Assembly: GCA_964349455.1 (NCBI GenBank) | Contig: CAYGGG010000009.1 | Coordinates: forward strand, 1 to 20,748 | Direction of reading: 5' to 3' | Length of the DNA: 20,748 nt | From: CSSED10-109M sp964349455 | GTDB lineage: Bacteria > Bacillota_I > Bacilli_A > RF39 > UBA660 | Part shown: positions 6,889 through 14,654 of the stretch, in pieces | How the letters are laid out: every line of letters begins with the position of its first letter | Position numbering within the stretch: the stretch's first letter is position 1 | Notes under the pieces: model-generated | Told to the model about the DNA's origin: nothing | Databases searched by the model: none | What the model saw: the letters and a program-made list of their open reading frames with translations, nothing else | Program-made: the position numbers and the translations under genes

Positions 6889-7683
6889 CTATTTAGAATA
6901 ATTTTTTTCACTTTTGCTTAATATTTGTCGAATTGATTTTAACCGATCTAAAAAATCATTATTAAAAAAACTTAACCTTCTTGCATAAGAAAACTTTTCG
7001 CCAGGTGCCAATTGCTTAATTTTTCCTAACTCTAAATTTTCTTCCATTTGATTAAACAACTCTGGTTCTCCATACCAGGGCTCGAGGCATAAAAAATGAT
7101 CAATATCAGCCGACCAAAGCAGTAAATTATCGGCTTCAATATTATACCGCAGCTTTTCTTCATCTTTTTTTAATAAAGTTACCTTATTTGCTTTAATATC
7201 TTCAATTATTACTGCCTGTCCATCAGCAAACATTTCCCGTTTTAGCCCAATTACACCATCTTTACATACCATTTCCTGTAAACCAGTTTCAGTTTGATAA
7301 CTCAATAGTACCTCATCTTTATTATCAAGTTTTAACCGATAATCTTCAATATTTCCTTCAACCTTAAATCCAGGATGATCACCAATATTAAAGGGCAGGT
7401 TTATTTTTCCGGTATTCTTAACATCATAATTAACAATAACACCAGTTGGGGTCAATTGATAAGCTAAAACAATTTCAAAATCAAATGGATATATTTTTTT
7501 TGTTTCATCATTACTCTTAAAAAACAAAATACAAGCCTCATCACTTTTTTCTAAAACAGTAAAAACTGAATTTCGTAAAAAACCATGTTGCTTCATTTCA
7601 TAAAATTGATCTTCAAAAAAATAACCCGTTACCTTACCATCATAAACTTTACCATTTATTACATATTGATTATTTTTTTTCAC
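6889..7683 (-). CDS. Aldose 1-epimerase family protein (LacX-type), C-terminal part of a split gene
   Basis: Aldose 1-epimerases interconvert alpha and beta anomers of sugars. This 264-residue piece carries the catalytic half: QHGFLR with H33, the GDHPGF motif with H103, and CLEPWYG with the catalytic Glu at E201, in the order found in LacX-like mutarotases. The N-terminal strands are missing and are encoded by the neighbouring reading frame at 7683-7910. Apparent initiation is GTG at 7683, overlapping the upstream TAG by one base (TAGTG), with no clear Shine-Dalgarno of its own. Continuity of the family alignment across the junction indicates one original gene interrupted by a -1 frame change at an A8 run. 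The product could be made by coupled reinitiation, by polymerase or ribosome slippage on A8, or not at all. Confidence 0.8.
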   Translation of the reverse strand: MKKNNQYVINGKVYDGKVTGYFFEDQFYEMKQHGFLRNSVFTVLEKSDEACILFFKSNDETKKIYPFDFEIVLAYQLTPTGVIVNYDVKNTGKINLPFNIGDHPGFKVEGNIEDYRLKLDNKDEVLLSYQTETGLQEMVCKDGVIGLKREMFADGQAVIIEDIKANKVTLLKKDEEKLRYNIEADNLLLWSADIDHFLCLEPWYGEPELFNQMEENLELGKIKQLAPGEKFSYARRLSFFNNDFLDRLKSIRQILSKSEKNYSK

Positions 7684-7910
7684 TATTTTTTTTGCATAGA
7701 AATTTGATCTAAAGTTTGCAATGGTCCCGTAATCGGAAACAGAATTGGTGCCGGTTGTGGAACATCACCCGGTTTTTGAACTAGATTAGGCCATTTGCCA
7801 CTTTCATTTTGCCACAAGTATTCTTCATTATCTATCAAAACACTAGTAAGACAACCACCATTTAAATTGACAGTCATTTCAACATTATTTTTAACTAGTT
7901 TTATTTCCAT
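7683..7910 (-). CDS. Aldose 1-epimerase family protein (LacX-type), N-terminal part of a split gene
   Basis: This 75-residue reading frame is the N-terminal beta-sandwich segment of a LacX-type epimerase: MEIKLVKNNVEMTV, then EYLWQN and APILFPITGPL (53-63), the usual block before the QHGF motif. It ends at a TAG just after AAAAAAAA (7686-7693 on the window). One extra A in that run would join it in frame with the 264-residue piece, giving a ~340-residue protein, somewhat longer than the usual ~290, with additional residues between the APILFP and QHGF blocks. It begins 2 bases after the stop of the preceding gene, with only a weak AGGT site, so it is probably translated by coupling. Alone it cannot be an active enzyme. 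Confidence 0.7.
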   Translation of the reverse strand: MEIKLVKNNVEMTVNLNGGCLTSVLIDNEEYLWQNESGKWPNLVQKPGDVPQPAPILFPITGPLQTLDQISMQKK

Positions 7911-7912
7911 AC

Positions 7913-8377
7913 CTATATTTCAGCAATCATTACTGTATAATTTTTGCCGTACTCCTTTGCACATTTTGGACAAGTGGTATACCATGTAAACATTCTTTTC
8001 ATTTGATATCCCTTTTGCTCAATCACTTCACCAAAATCTTTCATCCAACGGCCCATTTCCTTAAAATCTCCTTCATAAACGCGACTATAAAAATTACCAC
8101 GCAAAATAACATTTTCCATTGTCGGAATTTCTTTACTCACTTCTAACAACAACTCCATTTTCCATTTTGAAAGATGATTTGACAAAGAAATCATCGCTTC
8201 TGTTTTTGCATCAAATTTTTCAGCTTCAGCAACTAATTTTGTCATCGTTTTTCCGAATCCAAATGGAATATAAAAAAATGTCTTCACTTCTCCTTTAATA
8301 AATCGCTTATCCTCCCACTTAAACAAAACATCATGCCATGGTTTAGAATCAAAAACTGGACAACATTTCTCTAACAT
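7913..8377 (-). CDS. Conserved ~150-residue protein with N-terminal CCP and C-terminal CPKC motifs
   Basis: The 154-residue product matches a family I recall from bacteria and archaea, often loosely labelled hydrolase and possibly of the GyrI-like ligand-binding fold. Typical marks are the start CCPVFDSKPWHDVLFKW, the strand TFFYIPFGFGKTMTKL, SNHLSKWKMELLL, FYSRVYEGDFKEMGRW, and the end WYTTCPKCAKEYGKNYTV. The paired Cys at both ends (C5-C6 and CPKC near 137-140) might bind metal together. No reaction is firmly known. The start at ATG 8377 has a perfect AGGAGG, and the gene has an extended -10 promoter just upstream. It is followed after 2 bp by the split epimerase gene, so the two are co-transcribed. 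Confidence 0.7.
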   Translation of the reverse strand: MLEKCCPVFDSKPWHDVLFKWEDKRFIKGEVKTFFYIPFGFGKTMTKLVAEAEKFDAKTEAMISLSNHLSKWKMELLLEVSKEIPTMENVILRGNFYSRVYEGDFKEMGRWMKDFGEVIEQKGYQMKRMFTWYTTCPKCAKEYGKNYTVMIAEI

Positions 8378-8394
8378 AAAAACCTCCTAATCTA

Positions 8395-8403
8395 ATTATA
8401 ACA
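8395..8403 (-). promoter_or_regulatory. Extended -10 promoter of the CCP/CPKC protein gene
   Basis: TGTTATAAT (TGn plus a perfect -10) on the minus strand, directly after the U-tract of the preceding terminator and 6 bases before the AGGAGG site. No -35 match is seen at the right distance, as usual for extended -10 promoters. Confidence 0.6.
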
Positions 8404-8428
8404 AAAAAACTATCCAAAAGGATAGTTT
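8403..8428 (-). terminator. Intrinsic terminator of lipoprotein gene 1
   Basis: AAACTATCC and GGATAGTTT pair in a 9-bp stem (arms 8420-8428 and 8407-8415) with a UUUU loop, followed by a run of U. The TAA stop codon of the lipoprotein gene overlaps the 5' arm. Confidence 0.9.
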
Positions 8429-8870
8429 ATTTAATGTTATTAAATGCTTCTAAAATTTCTTCTTGATTTTCTGGTTCACCAATAAAAATCAACACGAAAT
8501 TATCTTTTAGATTAGCAGGTACCACCATTGTTGAGCCAGAAATAGTCATCGTTCCCGTTTCGCTAATTTCCTCTAAAACAAATGAACCATTTTCATAAAT
8601 ATGTAATTCAAAACCACTAAGCTTGTCTTCTAATTCATAAGCAACCCCAGCAACAAATCCATCAACCACCGAATTAAGGATTCTTTTTTCAATAAAATCA
8701 ATTGATTTATCTGCTAACGCTTCTTCAAAGCTAATAAATACATTCTCATTTATTACCTCAACCGCTGATTTATTATCAAGAATTTCAAACTCAACTTTTG
8801 AATTATTACTATCTTTTGCAAAACAACCGGTTAATAATAAAACAACAAAAATAATAACAATTTTTTTCAC
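8427..8870 (-). CDS. Small lipoprotein 1 (paralogue of lipoprotein 2)
   Basis: A secreted, membrane-anchored lipoprotein of 147 residues. The signal sequence MKKIVIIFVVLLLTGC ends in a good lipobox (L-T-G-C, lipidated Cys at 16). The mature part is acidic, predicted alpha/beta, with no family I recognise; the C-terminal ~60 residues (from GFELHIYENGSF to EEILEAFNNIK) align with the neighbouring lipoprotein. I choose GTG 8870, because GGAAGGTG lies 5 bases before it and the signal peptide then starts normally; the ATG 15 bases upstream would add MEGEE and bury the ribosome site. It lies between two hairpin terminators with its own extended -10 box, so it is a one-gene transcript. Probably surface exposed; function unknown. 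Confidence 0.8.
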   Translation of the reverse strand: MKKIVIIFVVLLLTGCFAKDSNNSKVEFEILDNKSAVEVINENVFISFEEALADKSIDFIEKRILNSVVDGFVAGVAYELEDKLSGFELHIYENGSFVLEEISETGTMTISGSTMVVPANLKDNFVLIFIGEPENQEEILEAFNNIK

Positions 8871-8890
8871 TTCTTCACCTTCCATTATCT

Positions 8891-8899
8891 ATCATAACA
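8891..8899 (-). promoter_or_regulatory. Extended -10 promoter of lipoprotein gene 1
   Basis: TGTTATGAT on the minus strand, immediately after the U-tract of the lipoprotein 2 terminator and about a dozen bases before the GGAAGGTG ribosome site. No clear -35. Confidence 0.5.
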
Positions 8900-8900
8900 T

Positions 8901-8921
8901 AAAAAAACCAATAAATTGGTT
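8901..8921 (-). terminator. Intrinsic terminator of lipoprotein gene 2
   Basis: AACCAA (8916-8921) pairs with TTGGTT (8906-8911) around a 4-base loop, followed by U residues to 8901. The 5' arm overlaps the TAA stop codon. Confidence 0.75.
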
Positions 8922-9351
8922 ATTTAATATTATTAAAAGCCTCAATAATTGCTTCGCGCTCTTCAACACTTTCATAAAGCACCAAAACAAAATTTTTATT
9001 AGTAATTGCTGTAAGAACCTCGCCCGTATCTGGATTGACATACTTACCAGTTTCTACGATATTAGCAAGTTCCAAAGAACCATCTACAAATATTAGCAAT
9101 TCAAAATTAGGATAATAATCATCTTTTTGATCATACAAATAGGCCTCTTTCAAATCACCTGTTTTGGGAACAATTGTCGTAAGTATTTTATAATAAACTC
9201 CGCTTTCACTTAATCCTCGTTCAAAAAGACTAACCGGCAAACCACTAACTTCTTCATTATTTAACTCTTGATCTTCCTTTGGAATATCATCGGTTTTTGC
9301 AAAGCATCCCGTTAATAATAAAACAACTAACAACCCCAACCATAATCGCAT
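8920..9351 (-). CDS. Small lipoprotein 2 (paralogue of lipoprotein 1)
   Basis: A 143-residue lipoprotein with signal MRLWLGLLVVLLLTGC and lipobox Cys at 16, followed by an acidic spacer (about 20-45) and an alpha/beta domain. Both lipoproteins share LLLTGCFAK at the start, F-E-L-x-I-x-x-x-G-S in the middle and EAFNNIK at the end, so they are tandem duplicates that have diverged strongly between these blocks. The ATG at 9351 follows AAGAGGTG by 5 bases. A TATAAT (9365-9370) sits just upstream, without a clear -35. The gene ends in its own terminator, so the two lipoproteins are transcribed separately. No function can be read from the sequence. Confidence 0.8.
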   Translation of the reverse strand: MRLWLGLLVVLLLTGCFAKTDDIPKEDQELNNEEVSGLPVSLFERGLSESGVYYKILTTIVPKTGDLKEAYLYDQKDDYYPNFELLIFVDGSLELANIVETGKYVNPDTGEVLTAITNKNFVLVLYESVEEREAIIEAFNNIK

Positions 9352-9384
9352 TTAATCACCTCTTATTATAAAAATATCACAAAA

Positions 9385-9951
9385 TTAGCTTTTTTTCAAC
9401 AACTTCTTTTTCACATCAGGCCAGCCAATTGCTCTTTCAACGCCTTCCTTTTTTAAAAATTCACTACTTAAATTTTCATTATGATAAGAAGAATACAAAA
9501 TTTTTCGCCGCGCTCTTTTTAAATTTTCAATTCGATCATCAATTTTAGCATAACAATTTAATATAATTTTATTACCAACAAACACAAAATTTCTTTGATC
9601 TAAAAAAGGAAAATGTTCTTGCAAATAATTATATTTATGTAACATAATAATTCCTGATTCACGCACTCTTTCTTTAATAATATAAGAAGTTCCAATAAAA
9701 ATTTCAAACATTTCGTTTAACTCTTCTAAAGTTTCAACCACATATGGTTCTAATTGACAATAATCATAAAAATTTCTTGCCATGAAATAATCAAAAAAAT
9801 CTTCTTTTAAATCATCAGGTACCAAATCTTGCATATAATACTTAGGAACATCATCTTCATCATAATTAGTTCCCAAAAACTCATTAATCATTCCCATAAA
9901 ACCACCTCTGCACATCACATCGTCCATATCAACCATAATCATTTTTTTCAT
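9385..9951 (-). CDS. HAD-superfamily 5'(3')-deoxyribonucleotidase-like protein
   Basis: This cytosolic HAD phosphatase of 188 residues resembles the NT5C family, which removes phosphate from deoxyribonucleoside monophosphates. Motif I is MVDMDDVMCRGG, with the nucleophile D8 and the acid D10. Motif II is FIGTSY (Thr/Ser after the second strand). The metal-binding Asp pair is in KIDDRIENL. Length fits the family (~170-200). The start is ATG 9951, 4 bases after GGAGG; the longer frame to 9990 has no ribosome site. It stands alone between the pilin/FISUMP gene's terminator and the lipoproteins, and no clear terminator follows it. Together with the dGTPase-like HD gene it hints at nucleotide clean-up, but the two are not in one operon. 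The exact substrate is unknown. Confidence 0.8.
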   Translation of the reverse strand: MKKMIMVDMDDVMCRGGFMGMINEFLGTNYDEDDVPKYYMQDLVPDDLKEDFFDYFMARNFYDYCQLEPYVVETLEELNEMFEIFIGTSYIIKERVRESGIIMLHKYNYLQEHFPFLDQRNFVFVGNKIILNCYAKIDDRIENLKRARRKILYSSYHNENLSSEFLKKEGVERAIGWPDVKKKLLKKS

Positions 9952-10002
9952 AATTCCTCCAATTGCATTATATTCTAACATAAAATTCAAAAAAAATACA
10001 TC

Positions 10003-10028
10003 AAAAAAGAATATAGATAACTATATCC
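10003..10028 (-). terminator. Intrinsic terminator of the pilin/FISUMP gene
   Basis: GGATATAG (10021-10028) pairs with CTATATTC (10009-10016; one G-U) around a UUAU loop, followed by UUUUUU. It starts 5 bases after the stop codon. Confidence 0.85.
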
Positions 10029-10033
10029 TATTA

Positions 10034-13000
10034 TTAATAGTCTCTTGCAACACATCTAACTGATGTTGTGCTAGTTTTTAAATGATTAGAAACACCGCCA
10101 GTCGTACTATAAAATGTATAAGCTCTTGTCGAATCCCCTAATATTTCATTACTTGCTCGAAACCAAGCCCCGCCAGACGTTGCGAAATCTGAATTCCAAA
10201 GGTACATCCCGTTTTTACGTGATTGCCTTATTTCATCCAACGTTGGTAATCGCCAATCACTTCTACCGCCAAATGTTAGTCCATCACAATGACTTACCGC
10301 TGTTGTATAGTTTGCTGATGAAAGTCGCCTCGAGGTCCAATATAAACCTGTATTAAAGTCGAAAGCAACATCATTAGTAACCGTCCAATTCCAACCGTCA
10401 GTTTGCGCCGGACAAGTCGTTACATATGCCGGAGCTCCTCCGTTCCAATTAATTGCCCCTGTATTTGATGCCTGTTGCCTACTGCAAGCATAAGGAAGAC
10501 CTGTACTATATGTAGGTGTCGGTACCAACTTTAATGGTGTTGGTAAATCTCTTAGAAATGGATAACCGTCATTAACACCCTCATCAATCGCCCATCTATT
10601 ACTAAAATCCCAAGAAAAATACGTTGTCTGTTGTTTCATTTGTGCCGTTGTTCTTGGACTACTATTTCCAATATCCGATCTTCCTGAATTTTCACTATCA
10701 TAATAATTATTTAAAGATAAAAACTCGCGATCACTACCTTCCTCAAAAGCAATCATTCCCATATGAAACTCCTCAGTATCTCCGTGATCAACATAAACAA
10801 TCGGCCCCGATGAATAACTCCCTATAACACTTGCTGCCAATCCATCACTTTCAAAGAACTCATTAAACTCAGCATACCCAAACAATCCACCAGCACCATT
10901 AGTAGAAACAACATATGCTCTCGAATAGCTATTTTGAACAATTGTTGTTAAATCAGCACTGTAGCCACCACCAATCAATCCACCAGCACTTCCCCTATTC
11001 CCCCATGGTCCAGAAGGAAATGCCGCTTTTACAAACCCAGTTGTAAACGTTTGATTCATTCTAATTCCGTCTTGAACCCAACCGATTAACCCACCAATTA
11101 AGAAATGCCCTCTAACATCAACATTTTGTGCTGAACAATTAGTAATATTTGTTGGTGAAAGTCCTACATCATCAACCACCTCACCAACCAAAGCTCCCAA
11201 CTTCGAAATTCCTCTAATTCTCGCACCATAAACATGCACATCACTAACTTTTGTATTATAAATAATTCCAGCCAGCGCCCCACCACTACGACTAACATTT
11301 ATCACTTTCGGATTTATAAATACTATATTTCGGACCTCACCTTCGATGACTCTACTAAAGAATCCACATCCATACCCGTGAGCTGGATTACAATCATTAA
11401 TATCCAACCCCACAATCGCAAATCCACCACCATCAAATGTTCCTTCTTCCAAAGTAATTGGTTCAAAATCATCATCTAAAGTAACCCCCTTTACTTGAAC
11501 ATATTTTTTATCATCACCACCAACATAGATATCTTCCCAATCAGTTCCGCCACCAAACGTATTCGAACCGCCATCATTAATGTTTAGAATATCATCGACA
11601 CTTGCAATTGGAATAAAATCCTCATTATTTATCAAATCATCAATTTCTGCGTCAGAATAAGTTTCTCCGATATACTGATTTTTCAAGCATCTAATTGGAT
11701 AAGCATCCCCTACACTAATCGCCCAATTACCACGATAGATATCGCTTCCGGCAGCATAAATATTTCTGTTAAAAAAATGATCGGCTGGAAAAGTCATTAA
11801 TGTTGATGAGAAAAATATTGCATCCATTCCTAAATAATCATATAACTCAAGATCAACTCGGTATTGACCAGCCGGTTTTGCATTAAAACCCGAACTACCA
11901 CAATTTTCATCATAAGTTGTAAACAAACTCGCACTTCCAACTAAGTCATCCGTTATTATACTACTAATTCTTTTCGCTTTACAATCAAACACAAAATAAC
12001 CGGGTTCGACCTCATCTAAATTCCAAGGCCAAGGCCCCTCTGCATCAAGAGCATCCATTATGTCACTTGCCGTAGCATTATATGGAATTGGATCTGTCGT
12101 GTACATTGTATCACAACCATAAACCCCTGATTCCCCTATATTCAATCTAAATGTACCCCCCGTTGCCTCACGTAGATCAATTGTCTTAACTCCATCACAA
12201 AAAGATCCACTATCGAAACTAGCATCTTTTAACTTATCACCTTCATTAGTACCACGAGCGTGAGTAGTAGTTATATCAAATGGGAAATCAGTTTCACAAC
12301 TACCCGAGGTACAAACACTTCTTTCTAAAACTGTCCAATCATGATGACTTGGTAATAACCATCCCGGTGGACAAATTCCTTCAACAAAATCGCTCCCATC
12401 GCTAACATCATAGACGACATAATTTGTCGCTTGAGCCCAAGTATATAATCCCCCGAACTCATCACAACGAGCGGGATTATCGTCGTAACAATATTTTTGG
12501 ATCACATTTAAATCATTTTGGCCTACTCCTCCATCAATTCTTGTTCCAACATTAAGATTTTCAGCAAACCAACATTGATCACCTATTTCAACAAGATTAT
12601 ATGTTTGCCCACCATACGTTACCGACGTTTCACCCCCACAAGGTCCTGTAATAACTCCTACTTCGCTTGGCAAATTACACTCACCATCATATGGAATTGC
12701 TGAATTAATATCTTTTTCGTCACGATCTTTTGTAATACACCAATCGTCATTATTAATTGCTATTTCAATGTCACCATCGTCATATACTCGAAGTATCCCA
12801 TCTTTTGGCCCCCTGCCACTAAAAACTAATGGTTCTCCTTCTTCTTGATTCCAATCAACAAAAACATAGTCCATTGCCAATGGATTTCCCTTTATATGAC
12901 TTTCCATATATTGATTTTCAACTGTTTTAATAAGTCCTCTTGCCGTTGCTTCAAAAGCACCTTTCCTTGCTTCTGAAATAACGTTTAAAACAATGGGCAT

Positions 13001-13072
13001 TGCAATTAATAAAATAATTGCTAGAATTACAATTACTGCTAGTAATTCAATTAACGTAAATCCTTTCCTCAT
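10034..13072 (-). CDS. Giant type IV pilin-like fusion with FISUMP, GLUG and DUF1566 modules
   Basis: A 1012-residue surface protein. Residues 1-30 are a class III prepilin signal: MRKG cut before FTLIELL, with Glu5 of the mature form (E9) and a hydrophobic helix. Residues to ~135 form a pilin-like domain ending in a Cys pair (C112, C132). Residues ~150-465 are a FISUMP domain (QTYNLVEIGDQCWFAENLN, ICPPGWLLPS, then AYPIRCLKN), interrupted by an extra module at ~281-391. Residues ~540-740 are GLUG-type repeats (GGALAG, GALVGEV, GGLIGW, GGLIGG, GGLFGY), then YYDSENSG...W.ID.G..YPFL (791-840). Residues ~855-1012 are a DUF1566/Lcl_C-like domain (DWRLPTLDEI, then SVRCVARDY). It would be processed by a prepilin peptidase and displayed on a pilus or at the membrane, likely as an adhesin (inference). 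The start has GGGAGG; a full promoter lies upstream and a hairpin terminator downstream. Confidence 0.85.
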   Translation of the reverse strand: MRKGFTLIELLAVIVILAIILLIAMPIVLNVISEARKGAFEATARGLIKTVENQYMESHIKGNPLAMDYVFVDWNQEEGEPLVFSGRGPKDGILRVYDDGDIEIAINNDDWCITKDRDEKDINSAIPYDGECNLPSEVGVITGPCGGETSVTYGGQTYNLVEIGDQCWFAENLNVGTRIDGGVGQNDLNVIQKYCYDDNPARCDEFGGLYTWAQATNYVVYDVSDGSDFVEGICPPGWLLPSHHDWTVLERSVCTSGSCETDFPFDITTTHARGTNEGDKLKDASFDSGSFCDGVKTIDLREATGGTFRLNIGESGVYGCDTMYTTDPIPYNATASDIMDALDAEGPWPWNLDEVEPGYFVFDCKAKRISSIITDDLVGSASLFTTYDENCGSSGFNAKPAGQYRVDLELYDYLGMDAIFFSSTLMTFPADHFFNRNIYAAGSDIYRGNWAISVGDAYPIRCLKNQYIGETYSDAEIDDLINNEDFIPIASVDDILNINDGGSNTFGGGTDWEDIYVGGDDKKYVQVKGVTLDDDFEPITLEEGTFDGGGFAIVGLDINDCNPAHGYGCGFFSRVIEGEVRNIVFINPKVINVSRSGGALAGIIYNTKVSDVHVYGARIRGISKLGALVGEVVDDVGLSPTNITNCSAQNVDVRGHFLIGGLIGWVQDGIRMNQTFTTGFVKAAFPSGPWGNRGSAGGLIGGGYSADLTTIVQNSYSRAYVVSTNGAGGLFGYAEFNEFFESDGLAASVIGSYSSGPIVYVDHGDTEEFHMGMIAFEEGSDREFLSLNNYYDSENSGRSDIGNSSPRTTAQMKQQTTYFSWDFSNRWAIDEGVNDGYPFLRDLPTPLKLVPTPTYSTGLPYACSRQQASNTGAINWNGGAPAYVTTCPAQTDGWNWTVTNDVAFDFNTGLYWTSRRLSSANYTTAVSHCDGLTFGGRSDWRLPTLDEIRQSRKNGMYLWNSDFATSGGAWFRASNEILGDSTRAYTFYSTTGGVSNHLKTSTTSVRCVARDY

Positions 13073-13095
13073 GCTTCCTCCCTCTATTCTCTTTC

Positions 13096-13124
13096 ATCAT
13101 ACCACACATATATTAATTAATCAA
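13096..13124 (-). promoter_or_regulatory. Promoter of the pilin/FISUMP gene
   Basis: TTGATT (13119-13124), 17-bp spacer, TATGAT (13096-13101) with an extended -10 TGG. The -35 overlaps the last codons of the preceding gene. It allows the pilin gene to be controlled apart from priA-fmt, although readthrough is possible because no terminator lies between. Confidence 0.65.
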
Positions 13125-13656
13125 CATACTCAATTATTAATCCTTCTAATTCAAAAAATAATTCATCAAACTTAATTTCTACTTTTCTTAAATCATCATC
13201 AAATGTCATTTCCATTTCACCAGAATAACTCTCTTCATCTAATTCAAACAAAATATTATACTTCTTAATCAACAACTCCTTAACATGGTCAGTTGTTTCA
13301 CTAATTAATATCCCTTCATCAACTAATTGCTTTAAAAACAATCGATTAAACCGTAACCAATTTTCATCAATTTCTTGACTCTTTTCAACAAAATCATTAA
13401 CAACTGTCACTAAAACTCGTTCCTCTAAGCCAACATCAAGATAGTAAATATAAATCTTTTCTTCATCCCATTTTTTTTCATCAATGACTTCTTTTTCTGG
13501 TTCTTTTTCATCAATAATTCTTAAATTACGCTCGGCCCTTGGCATAAAAATTAATAACACAATCGCAAATCCAATTGCATATAAACCTAATTTTATCATC
13601 GCTCGATATCTTTTATCCTGCCAATATTGATAAATTTTTTTTAATTTTTCATTCAT
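13117..13656 (-). CDS. Unknown single-pass membrane protein
   Basis: A 179-residue protein that I do not recognise. A basic N-terminus (KKIYQYWQDKRYRAMIK) is followed by one transmembrane helix at about residues 22-38 (LGLYAIGFAIVLLIFMP), then a strongly acidic soluble part of ~140 residues, predicted to lie outside the cell by the positive-inside rule. There is no lipobox or prepilin site. The ATG is 3 bp after the stop of fmt, and its GAGGTGA site contains that stop, so translation is coupled to fmt. Its other neighbour is the giant pilin gene, whose -35 lies inside its 3' end. A role in envelope or pilus function is possible, but the coupling to fmt argues equally for a general role. Confidence 0.75.
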   Translation of the reverse strand: MNEKLKKIYQYWQDKRYRAMIKLGLYAIGFAIVLLIFMPRAERNLRIIDEKEPEKEVIDEKKWDEEKIYIYYLDVGLEERVLVTVVNDFVEKSQEIDENWLRFNRLFLKQLVDEGILISETTDHVKELLIKKYNILFELDEESYSGEMEMTFDDDLRKVEIKFDELFFELEGLIIEYVD

Positions 13657-13659
13657 AAA

Positions 13660-14622
13660 TCACCTCAAAATTTTCCCGATCACTTTGCCCTGATTAGCAA
13701 GGCCTCTAACATAATCAAGCGCACTCATTCTTTTGCCCCCTTCAGGTTGAACCTCTATAAAAACAATCTCGCGATTTGAAGCCTTCACTCCAAATCCATC
13801 TTCATAAATAGCTGTTATTTCTCCAGGAAGCGCAGTTTCCAAAAAATTGTCGCTAATTCTTGCTTTAAACACTTTTAATCTTTGATCATCTACCAAACAA
13901 TATCCACCAGGAACATCAGCTAAACCACGAATTCGATTAAACACTTGCTTGGCACTTTTTGTCAAATCAAGTTTTTCATCTTCTTTTTTAATCGTAAAAG
14001 CAAGCGTTGCTTCGGCATGGTTTTGTGTTTCAAAAGAAACTTTTTGTTCAAGAATGGCAGGCATTGTTTCTAGCAACAAATCACGCCCTAAATGACTTAA
14101 TTTTAAAGAAAGGATTGTTGCATTGTCCTCATCTTCAATAATAATTGCACGCTTAGCAACCATATCACCCGCATCCAATGTTTCATTCATTTTAATAATC
14201 GTTATGCCTGTTTCCGAAAATCCATTTATCAACGCCCTTTGAATTGGCGCACCACCTCGTAACTTGGGCAGTAACGAAGCATGGACATTATAACAACCTA
14301 AACGAGGACTGTTTAATAACTCACTTGGTAATTTCTGGCCATAAGCACAAGTAATAATCAAATCAGGTTCAAAACCAACAATCTCTTCAACTGCATCCTC
14401 AATTCTTTCTGGTTGCAAAACTAATAATGTATTGTCATCAGCAAATTTTTTAATCGGTGTATCAATTAATTCACCATTTTTTTTAAGGCGATTGGGCTGG
14501 GAAATGACAGCTCTTACAACATAATTCTTGACTAATCCATCTAAAATTGGCACACTAAATTCCGGTGTCCCCATAAAAATAATTTTTAATTTTTTAAACT
14601 TTTCTAATTTAATTAATTCCAT
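13660..14622 (-). CDS. fmt: Methionyl-tRNA formyltransferase
   Basis: Transfers a formyl group from 10-formyltetrahydrofolate to initiator Met-tRNA. The N-terminal Rossmann part has FMGTPEFSVP (16-25), and the signature NVHASLLPKLRGGAPIQ gives catalytic N112 and H114, with D150 in ETLDAGDM; these match Asn108, His110 and Asp146 of the E. coli enzyme with a constant offset of 4. The C-terminal OB-like domain (from about 205) is present, and the length (320) is normal. The N-terminus carries an extra ~12 residues before the first strand. I start at ATG 14622, with GAGGGG 4 bases upstream, not at the TTG at 14634. It follows priA by 32 bp, as in many Bacillota, but the def gene (peptide deformylase) often found between them is missing here. 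Confidence 0.96.
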   Translation of the reverse strand: MELIKLEKFKKLKIIFMGTPEFSVPILDGLVKNYVVRAVISQPNRLKKNGELIDTPIKKFADDNTLLVLQPERIEDAVEEIVGFEPDLIITCAYGQKLPSELLNSPRLGCYNVHASLLPKLRGGAPIQRALINGFSETGITIIKMNETLDAGDMVAKRAIIIEDEDNATILSLKLSHLGRDLLLETMPAILEQKVSFETQNHAEATLAFTIKKEDEKLDLTKSAKQVFNRIRGLADVPGGYCLVDDQRLKVFKARISDNFLETALPGEITAIYEDGFGVKASNREIVFIEVQPEGGKRMSALDYVRGLANQGKVIGKILR

Positions 14623-14654
14623 TATACCCCTCAATCATATTTTATCATAAAAAT

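Noticed and set aside
6885..6905. Terminator after the split epimerase gene
   Set aside because: Only a 3-bp GC-containing stem with a mismatch can form before the T-run; too weak to call as a separate feature.
10114..13175. Several plus-strand frames of 60-81 residues opposite the pilin/FISUMP gene
   Set aside because: They are antisense to a well supported gene, low in complexity (His/Ile/Asn/Thr-rich) and lack start signals. The same holds for the other plus-strand frames in the window.
14622..14634. TATAAT overlapping the fmt start
   Set aside because: It arises from the ribosome site and start codon context (GGGGTATAATGG); a promoter there would give a leaderless mRNA without its ribosome site, and fmt is explained by the priA transcript.
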